Source: Sulfurimonas sp.
Lineage (GTDB): Bacteria > Campylobacterota > Campylobacteria > Campylobacterales > Sulfurimonadaceae
NCBI GenBank assembly: GCA_026987995.1
Contig: JALSMC010000219.1
Coordinates: forward strand, 1-11,495
Length of the DNA: 11,495 nucleotides
Reading direction: 5' to 3'
Under the pieces are notes generated by a model. The model did no database searches and was not told where the DNA came from. It was given only the letters and a program-made list of their open reading frames with translations. Below, piece by piece: positions 7,533 through 11,495 of the stretch. Both the position numbers and the translations under genes were made by a program. Positions within the stretch are counted from its first letter, which is position 1. Every line of letters starts with the position of its first letter.

Positions 7533-8036
7533 CTATGCCCCTTTTTCGTCAACATTATCTAGCAAGTTTTGTGCCTCTTTTGTAAAGGCTGAAATGTAAA
7601 AAGTTCCCTTTGTTTGGGTCATGTCCATATCTCCTATCTTACTCATAAAATCGTCTAAACTCATTTTTTCTGCAGCTGCCAACCAGTGAAGTTTGAGTGC
7701 TTTTGAAAAGTTCTCATCATTTGTAAGACCACTGAGTACTTCAAAAAGTGCTGCTGCATCTTCTGGTTCACCTGCTGAGTAGTGCTCCATCGCATACTCA
7801 TAAAGTGCACGAGCCGTTGCAAAGTCTTGAACTTCACTCATATCCATCTTTCTGTGAGACTCTAATGTATCGGTGAGCTTTTCTAGAGCAAGGTCAAGTA
7901 TATTCGCATAAAAGCCTTGGATTGTCTCTTCATCGAAGAGTTCATGTGCCTCTGCTTCTAATACATACAGAGATGCTATGTCGCTCTCTTGTTGTGCTTT
8001 TAGTACTTTTGTTTTTAATTCTTCTGCTTTATCCAT
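7533..8036 (-). CDS. Helical protein of unknown function between dapC and murC
   Basis: I do not recognise this 167-residue protein. It is predicted to be almost entirely alpha-helical, acidic and soluble, with no signal peptide, no membrane helix and no cysteine. The middle part (about residues 75-125: ALYEYAMEHYSAGEPEDAAA and the helix pair after it) looks like one or two TPR/SEL1-type helix pairs, with alternating small and aromatic residues, which would suggest a protein-binding adaptor. Its ATG overlaps the aminotransferase stop by eight bases and its stop lies three bases before the murC start, so it is firmly embedded in the operon. A role supporting cell-wall precursor synthesis is a guess from position. 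A structure prediction and a search for the same gene order in related genomes would be the best tests. Confidence 0.8.
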   Translation of the reverse strand: MDKAEELKTKVLKAQQESDIASLYVLEAEAHELFDEETIQGFYANILDLALEKLTDTLESHRKMDMSEVQDFATARALYEYAMEHYSAGEPEDAAALFEVLSGLTNDENFSKALKLHWLAAAEKMSLDDFMSKIGDMDMTQTKGTFYISAFTKEAQNLLDNVDEKGA

Positions 8037-9168
8037 TTAAACACTCCTTTATTCTCTCTAGGGCACTTCTAGTTTTGTCTTGCGTTTCAACTAGTGCTAT
8101 ACGAATGTAGCCAATACCTGGGTTTTCACCTCTGCTATCTTCTCTTGCTAAAAATTCTCCTGGTAGGACTTTTACATTGTACTTCTCGTAAAGTCTTTTT
8201 GTAAACCCAAGAGCATCTTTTACTTCTATCCAGAGATAAAAAGTAGCAGAGGGTATCTCGGTACCGAGTATCTCTTTGGCAATAGTAAAGTTCTCTTTAT
8301 ATATTCGACGAGAAGCTATAACATGCTCTTCATCATTCCAAGCAGCGGCTGCTGCACTTTGAAGTGGAAGGGGAGAAGCACAACCTACATAAGTTCTGTA
8401 CTTCATGTACTCTCTAAGTATCTCTGTATCCCCTGCGATAAATCCAGAACGCAGTCCTGGTGCTGATGAGCGTTTAGAAATAGAGTTAATAATAAGGACA
8501 TTTTTAAAAGCACTGTTTCCTACATGAGTGGAAGCTTCAAGCAGTGAAGGCGAAGGTTTATCTGCATATATCTCACTATAGCACTCATCATTTAAAAGAA
8601 CGAAGTCATGTTTAAGTGCTAGTTTTACCCACTCTCCAAGTTCATCTAGGCTCAAAGTCGCCGTAGTTGGATTGCTAGGAAAGTTTAAGATTACTAGGTC
8701 GCAATCTTTCAATTCCTCTTCATTTATCTCAGGTTTAAAGTTATTTTCTTTGCTTAGGTTGAGATGAATAACGCGAGAACGAGTAGCAATAGCGGCTCCC
8801 TCATAAATCTGATAAAATGGATTTGTATAAGCCATAACAGGGTTTTCTACATCAAAAAGTAAAAACTGAGGGAAGTTGAAAAGCACTTCACGAGTTCCAA
8901 AACAGGGAATAATCTGTGCATCACTTAGTTCTGTAGAGAAGCGGCGTTTGACAAAGGCTCGCATCGCTTCTCTAAGATTTACCTCTCCACCCGTTTTAGG
9001 GTATTTTTTTAAAAGGGGTGCATTATCTGCAAGGGATTTTTGTATAAATGCAGGTGTCTCAAACTGAGGCTCGCCTATGGTAAGGACAGATGGAGTCAAG
9101 TTTGGGTTTGGTATAATGTTTTTGAGTAAATTGTTTAGTTTTTCAAATGGATAGGGTTCAAAATTCAT
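8029..9168 (-). CDS. dapC: Fold-type I PLP aminotransferase, probable N-succinyldiaminopimelate transaminase
   Basis: This is a class I/II pyridoxal-phosphate aminotransferase of 379 residues from the ATG at 9168. Visible PLP motifs are NFPSNPTTA (162-170, cofactor/substrate Asn N166), NDECYSEIY (193-201, with D194 and Y197), the Schiff-base lysine K232 in SISKRSSAPGLRSGF with phosphate-binding R240, and the carboxylate-binding arginine R356 in GYIRIAL. The opening FEPYPFEKLNNLL is what I recall from Campylobacterota proteins annotated as succinyldiaminopimelate transaminase, giving the diaminopimelate branch of lysine and peptidoglycan synthesis; the murC neighbour fits. Other substrates cannot be ruled out from sequence. 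A frame extension to a TTG at 9174 is unlikely because that codon lies at the edge of a TATAAT box. First gene of the operon; no Shine-Dalgarno sequence precedes the ATG. Confidence 0.8.
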   Translation of the reverse strand: MNFEPYPFEKLNNLLKNIIPNPNLTPSVLTIGEPQFETPAFIQKSLADNAPLLKKYPKTGGEVNLREAMRAFVKRRFSTELSDAQIIPCFGTREVLFNFPQFLLFDVENPVMAYTNPFYQIYEGAAIATRSRVIHLNLSKENNFKPEINEEELKDCDLVILNFPSNPTTATLSLDELGEWVKLALKHDFVLLNDECYSEIYADKPSPSLLEASTHVGNSAFKNVLIINSISKRSSAPGLRSGFIAGDTEILREYMKYRTYVGCASPLPLQSAAAAAWNDEEHVIASRRIYKENFTIAKEILGTEIPSATFYLWIEVKDALGFTKRLYEKYNVKVLPGEFLAREDSRGENPGIGYIRIALVETQDKTRSALERIKECLNG

Positions 9169-9173
9169 ACGCA

Positions 9174-9179
9174 ATTATA
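9174..9179 (-). promoter_or_regulatory. -10 box of the dapC-murC-mutS2 operon
   Basis: A perfect TATAAT on the minus strand ends only five bases before the dapC ATG. Transcription starting 6-7 bases downstream would begin at or within a base or two of the ATG, giving a leaderless message. The same bases contain a plus-strand TATAGC (9176-9181) that could serve as -10 for the divergent membrane-protein gene. Confidence 0.5.
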
Positions 9180-9203
9180 GCTAAAAAAGTTTCATATAGG
9201 ATT

Positions 9204-9210
9204 AGAGGAG
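9204..9210 (+). promoter_or_regulatory. Strong ribosome binding site that fixes a TTG start
   Basis: AGAGGAG lies five bases before the TTG at 9216, an excellent match to the anti-Shine-Dalgarno sequence at ideal spacing. The in-frame ATG at 9147 has no such site and would overlap the dapC coding region and its promoter, so the TTG is the better start for the membrane protein. Confidence 0.75.
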
Positions 9211-9215
9211 TATTT

Positions 9216-10103
9216 TTGAAAGTATTTATTAGTGTATTTATGATTATAGTTTTGGTACTGAGTTTAAGTTTTGAAGTAGACAAGTATGCACTAAGTCTAC
9301 AAGATGAAGCCTTTAACCGTGCTCTTGTCTCTTTTGGTCTAGCAAAAGGTCTAAATGCCGTGATATCTTTACTCCAAGGTACAGAGCTTAGTTTTACACC
9401 TATAGGGGTGGGCTTGAACTTTAGTGTAGGTGAAGTTCTAGACCCATTTAATGACATGGTAGAGAGATTTTCATGGATAATGCTCGCTGCTACAGTTTCT
9501 ATAGGGATTCAAAAGATTATACTTACTTTGAGTGCTACATTGTTCATGCAAGTAGCTTTAACTTTTAGTGTAGGTGCATCACTATTTCTTGTCTGGAGTA
9601 AAACGATTCAGTTGCATTCTTTTACATCTTTTATCTTTAAAAGCTTTTTGTTACTGCTTGTGCTACGTTTTAGTGCGATTGTTTTTATGCTTTTTGTATC
9701 TTTAATCCATACAAGTGTATTAGAAGTAGAGTATAATCAAGCAAATAAAATAGTCGAACAAACAAAAATACAACTTGATAATTTAAATCAGCAAAACCAA
9801 ACTTTAGCAAGAGAACAAAAAGAAGATGGCTTTTTTAGTGGCTTGTCTTCTAAGTATGATGCTGTGTTTGAGAAGTTAAATATTGAAGAAAAACTGCACT
9901 CTTTAGAAACTTCAATAGATACTGCTTCAAATAACATCATCACTCTTATAACTATTTTTATCCTTGAGACTATATTGATGCCATTATTGTATTTTTGGCT
10001 ATTATTAGCGAGTATAAAGTATATATTTCGCTTGAAACTTGATACTTATCTAAATAAAGTGTTGTATAATAGTCAAAATAAATTAAATAAAGGTTTGATA
10101 TGA
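9216..10103 (+). CDS. Multi-pass membrane protein of unknown function, partner of a cytochrome
   Basis: I do not recognise a family. With the TTG start at 9216 (preceded by AGAGGAG) the protein has 295 residues. It opens with a signal-anchor-like segment (about 2-18, MKVFISVFMIIVLVLSLSF), followed by a soluble loop of about 65 residues with a conserved-looking FNRALVSFGLAKGLNAVISL. Hydrophobic stretches follow at about 86-128 (probably two helices) and 139-165, then a coiled-coil region from 169 to 203 rich in Q, N and E, a second charged helix at 215-238, and a last hydrophobic hairpin at 239-271. The coiled coil is probably on the periplasmic side if the N terminus is inside. The gene overlaps the cytochrome lipoprotein gene by ATGA, so the two are coupled and may work together. 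The in-frame ATG at 9147 would add 23 residues and collide with dapC. Confidence 0.75.
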   Translation: MKVFISVFMIIVLVLSLSFEVDKYALSLQDEAFNRALVSFGLAKGLNAVISLLQGTELSFTPIGVGLNFSVGEVLDPFNDMVERFSWIMLAATVSIGIQKIILTLSATLFMQVALTFSVGASLFLVWSKTIQLHSFTSFIFKSFLLLLVLRFSAIVFMLFVSLIHTSVLEVEYNQANKIVEQTKIQLDNLNQQNQTLAREQKEDGFFSGLSSKYDAVFEKLNIEEKLHSLETSIDTASNNIITLITIFILETILMPLLYFWLLLASIKYIFRLKLDTYLNKVLYNSQNKLNKGLI

Positions 10104-10672
10104 AAATAGTTTTAGCACTAGCAGTGACTCTGCTTTTAATAGGATGTAGTGAAGATACACCAACTCAGACACAAGCAGAAAAAGAGATTACTCAAAGTAT
10201 AGATAAAATTGCAAAAGTTGTTAAAGAAGAGTCTGTAAAGATTTCAAAGAGTGTTGAAAAAGTGACACAAGAAAGTGTGCAAACGGTAAGCAAAAAAGCT
10301 GAAGAAGTGACTCAAAAGACTAAAGAAGTGACAAAAAAAGTTTTAACAGAGACTAAAGAAGTAGCACAAAAAACTGTAGTAGCAATAGACAAAGCATTAG
10401 AAGAGCCAAAAATCGTAGAAGAAAAAGTGAGTATAGACGGTAAGGCTTTGTTTGCTAAGTGTAGTTCATGCCATGGTGTTAATGCTGATAAAAAAGCACT
10501 GAATAAGTCTCAAAGTATTAAGGGTTGGAGTGTGACGAAACTAACTACTGCTATCAATGGTTACAAAGATGGAAGCTATGGTGGTAGTATGAAAGGTGTT
10601 ATGAAACCTCAAATAAATAAACTCAGTGATGATGAAATCAAAGCACTCGCAGAGTATATTTCTAAACTATAG
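10100..10672 (+). CDS. Lipoprotein c-type cytochrome with long helical spacer
   Basis: The 190-residue protein has a lipoprotein signal (MKIVLALAVTLLLIGC, lipid-bearing cysteine C16), so it should be anchored to a membrane. Residues about 25-100 form a charged helical spacer rich in K, E, V and T with 7- and 11-residue spacing; the units TKEVTKKVLTE and TKEVAQKTVVA (74-84, 85-95) are adjacent 11-residue repeats. The C-terminal domain of about 80 residues is a class I, cytochrome c553-like fold: heme-binding CSSCH at 121-125, a likely distal methionine at M164 or M168 in GGSMKGVMKP, and the closing helix LSDDEIKALAEYISKL. It would carry electrons in the periplasm; the donor and acceptor are unknown. 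AAAGG precedes the ATG, which overlaps the stop of the membrane protein gene, so the two form one unit. Confidence 0.9.
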   Translation: MKIVLALAVTLLLIGCSEDTPTQTQAEKEITQSIDKIAKVVKEESVKISKSVEKVTQESVQTVSKKAEEVTQKTKEVTKKVLTETKEVAQKTVVAIDKALEEPKIVEEKVSIDGKALFAKCSSCHGVNADKKALNKSQSIKGWSVTKLTTAINGYKDGSYGGSMKGVMKPQINKLSDDEIKALAEYISKL

Positions 10673-10686
10673 TAATTTAAAAAAGA

Positions 10687-10714
10687 GTAGCTATTATTAA
10701 ATTAATATGGCTAC
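10687..10714 (+). repeat. Inverted repeat between the cytochrome gene and thiS
   Basis: GTAGC-TATTA, six loop bases, TAATA, a two-base bulge, GCTAC: a ten-pair stem 15 bases past the cytochrome stop. No T-run follows, so it is a poor classical terminator, but it could mark the mRNA 3' end. Its right arm touches the candidate thiS -10 box (10712-10717), so it could also be an operator. Confidence 0.4.
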
Positions 10715-10717
10715 AAT
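10712..10717 (+). promoter_or_regulatory. Candidate -10 box for thiS
   Basis: TACAAT, 38 bases before the thiS ATG, predicting a leader of about 30 bases that carries the GAGAG ribosome binding site. No clear -35 hexamer; no THI-box (TPP riboswitch) would fit in so short a leader. Confidence 0.4.
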
Positions 10718-10755
10718 TACAAAAATAGAACACTTTGTGTATAAAAAGAGAGAAT

Positions 10756-10956
10756 ATGAATATAATTGTAAATGGTCAAGATAAGACTTTCGATGAAAAT
10801 ATCACGATAGAAGAGTTACTAAAAGTTTTAGAGCTCGAAGGTAAAGTTATGGCAGCTGCTGTCAACATGGACATAGTAAAACAAAATAGCTGGGGTACAC
10901 ATCGTTTAAACGATGGTGATAAACTAGAACTGCTTGACTTTGTTGGAGGAGGATAA
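10756..10956 (+). CDS. thiS: Sulfur carrier protein ThiS
   Basis: This 66-residue ubiquitin-fold protein starts MNIIVNGQDKTF, has the helix TIEELLKVLELEG and the strand AAAVNMDIVKQNSW, and ends with LLDFVGGG. The C-terminal Gly-Gly is the functional end: it is adenylated by ThiF and turned into a thiocarboxylate that gives sulfur to the thiazole synthase ThiG in thiamin synthesis. MoaD is excluded as far as possible by length and by the ThiS-like opening. The ATG at 10756 is preceded by AAGAGAG at good spacing; an upstream in-frame GTG at 10735 would add seven residues (MCIKREN) that do not fit the family. No thiG, thiF or thiH lies in the window, so it appears separate from the rest of the pathway here. 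Its last 33 bases overlap the acpS gene on the other strand. Confidence 0.9.
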   Translation: MNIIVNGQDKTFDENITIEELLKVLELEGKVMAAAVNMDIVKQNSWGTHRLNDGDKLELLDFVGGG

Positions 10957-11301
10957 AACCTCTACAGCAACAACCCCTACAGCATACTCTCCATCATGAG
11001 TGATGGAAATACTTACATCCACAATCTTAAACTCATCAATAATTTTTTTACTTAGTGAAAGCTTTGGTGCACCCTTATCTGTCTTGTAAATTTGCATATC
11101 ATGAAACGAACAGTTTTTGCCTATACCTGTACCAAGTGCTTTAGAAAAAGCCTCTTTTATAGCCCAAAATCCTGCTGCTGTTTTATGTGATTTTATGAGT
11201 GAGAGTTCCTCTGCAGAGAGAAACTTAAGAAGTCCCTTCTCACCAAAGCGTTCCATCAAACGCTCCATGCGAGAAGTTTTTATGAGGTCAATGCCTATCA
11301 T
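10924..11301 (-). CDS. acpS: Holo-[acyl-carrier-protein] synthase AcpS
   Basis: AcpS transfers the 4'-phosphopantetheine arm of coenzyme A to acyl carrier protein, switching on fatty acid synthesis. The 125-residue protein has the metal-binding start GIDLI (D5), the signature AAGFWAIKEAFSKALGTGIG (42-61, with metal ligand E50 and K49/K54) and the closing strands VSISITHDGEYAVGVVAVE (96-114). The family fold normally ends at about this last strand; residues 116-125 (LSSSNKVKQF) are an extra tail read antisense to the end of thiS. The codon just before the ATG is a TAA stop, so the start is fixed; GGAG lies ten bases upstream, a slightly long spacing. It is monocistronic in this window and divergent from the gene starting at 11437. 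Confidence 0.93.
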   Translation of the reverse strand: MIGIDLIKTSRMERLMERFGEKGLLKFLSAEELSLIKSHKTAAGFWAIKEAFSKALGTGIGKNCSFHDMQIYKTDKGAPKLSLSKKIIDEFKIVDVSISITHDGEYAVGVVAVEVLSSSNKVKQF

Positions 11302-11331
11302 TTACAAGTAGCTCCATTTATATAATGCATA

Positions 11332-11337
11332 ATTGTA
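11332..11337 (-). promoter_or_regulatory. Candidate -10 box for acpS
   Basis: TACAAT on the minus strand, 30 bases before the acpS ATG, giving a leader of about 20-25 bases that keeps the GGAG at 11312-11315. A second, less good candidate, TATATA, lies at 11319-11324. Confidence 0.4.
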
Positions 11338-11338
11338 G

Positions 11339-11352
11339 CATCTTTAAAGATG
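11339..11352. promoter_or_regulatory. 14-bp perfect palindrome in the acpS upstream region
   Basis: CATCTTTAAAGATG is a perfect palindrome directly upstream of the acpS -10 box, in the spacer where a repressor would act. A related half-site, CATCTAAAG, occurs at 11392-11400, just before the -10 box of the plus-strand gene. Alternatively, read on the plus strand, it is a 5-bp stem with a TTAA loop followed by a T-rich stretch, and could be a weak terminator for a thiS transcript reading through acpS. Confidence 0.4.
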
Positions 11353-11406
11353 TTTTTAAATATTTTTTACAATATAGTACTGCTATCACAACATCTAAAG
11401 GTATAC

Positions 11407-11412
11407 TATAAT
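11407..11412 (+). promoter_or_regulatory. Candidate -10 box for the gene at the right edge
   Basis: A perfect TATAAT, 24 bases before the ATG at 11437, leaving a short leader with the AGGAG ribosome binding site (11428-11432). Confidence 0.5.
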
Positions 11413-11436
11413 CAATAAAATATAAGCAGGAGCAAC

Positions 11437-11495
11437 ATGAAAATCTATGAATCCTTTAAAGCACTAGCAAAAAACTATGCAACAGATAAAGAACT
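11437..11495 (+). CDS. Start of a gene cut by the right edge
   Basis: Only 19 full codons are present, reading MKIYESFKALAKNYATDKE. AGGAG four bases before the ATG and a TATAAT box 24 bases before it show that this is a real gene start. The opening is amphipathic and soluble-looking, with no signal peptide. Such a start (MKIYESFKxxAKNY) would be compatible with an AMP-binding acyl-CoA ligase, but the fragment is too short for a family call and this is only a weak impression. It is divergent from acpS. Confidence 0.6.
   Translation, partial: MKIYESFKALAKNYATDKE

Noticed and set aside
9158..9457. A 99-residue minus-strand open frame opposite the start of the membrane protein gene.
   Set aside because: No ribosome binding site, no recognisable fold, and it runs through the divergent promoter region toward dapC.
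10735..10755. GTG start adding seven residues to ThiS.
   Set aside because: The ATG at 10756 has a better ribosome binding site and gives the normal ThiS opening.
10717..10756. A TPP riboswitch upstream of thiS.
   Set aside because: The leader is only about 30-40 bases, too short for the THI-box, and none of its conserved pieces were seen.
1..11495. Mobile element, defence island or CRISPR array.
   Set aside because: No transposase, integrase, direct-repeat array, att-like repeat or defence gene was seen; gene content is core metabolism.

Overview
The window looks like chromosomal DNA of a Campylobacterota (Epsilonproteobacteria) species, most like Sulfurimonas or a close relative. The grounds are AT-rich sequence with tightly packed genes, protein styles typical of that group (MurC with an HGKS rather than HGKT P-loop, MutS2 with a DEIELGTD Walker B region), and sulfur/microaerobe-type c-type cytochrome content. 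The genus is an inference from remembered protein styles, not from a search. No tRNA, rRNA, CRISPR array or insertion sequence is visible.

Layout. (1) Positions 1-1722, minus strand: a three-gene envelope cluster, lemA, then a DUF3137 membrane protein, then the start of an EI24/CysZ-like membrane protein that runs off the left edge. (2) Positions 1791-2477: a very lysine-rich, histone-H1-like small protein on the minus strand, divergent from a small helix-turn-helix protein on the plus strand. Their shared 120-base upstream region holds -10-like boxes and a perfect 7-bp inverted repeat. (3) Positions 2483-9168, minus strand: a compact six-gene operon read as dapC-like aminotransferase, unknown 167-aa helical protein, murC, unknown 109-aa membrane protein, mutS2, HI0933-family flavoprotein. 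Junctions are overlaps of 4-10 bases or gaps of 0-3 bases. (4) Positions 9216-10672, plus strand: a two-gene unit divergent from dapC, a multi-pass membrane protein of unknown function overlapping (ATGA) a lipoprotein c-type cytochrome with a long helical spacer. (5) Positions 10756-11301: thiS (plus) and acpS (minus) converge and overlap by 33 bases. (6) Positions 11302-11495: an intergenic region with a 14-bp palindrome, then the first 19 codons of another plus-strand gene.

Functional links. The large operon joins synthesis of the peptidoglycan diamino acid (DapC) with UDP-MurNAc-L-alanine ligation (MurC), a common cell-wall theme, and carries mutS2 and a flavoprotein as passengers. The membrane protein/cytochrome pair probably works at the cytoplasmic membrane facing the periplasm. 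AcpS activates acyl carrier protein, and ThiS carries sulfur for thiamin thiazole synthesis.

Most of the window is ordinary core genome. I do not see a clearly new multi-gene system. The most interesting points are start-site and overlap features: a probably leaderless dapC mRNA, a TTG start for the membrane protein, the codon-aligned thiS/acpS tail overlap, the H1-like gene/HTH gene pair with its shared palindrome, and the tethered cytochrome with an unrecognised membrane partner.
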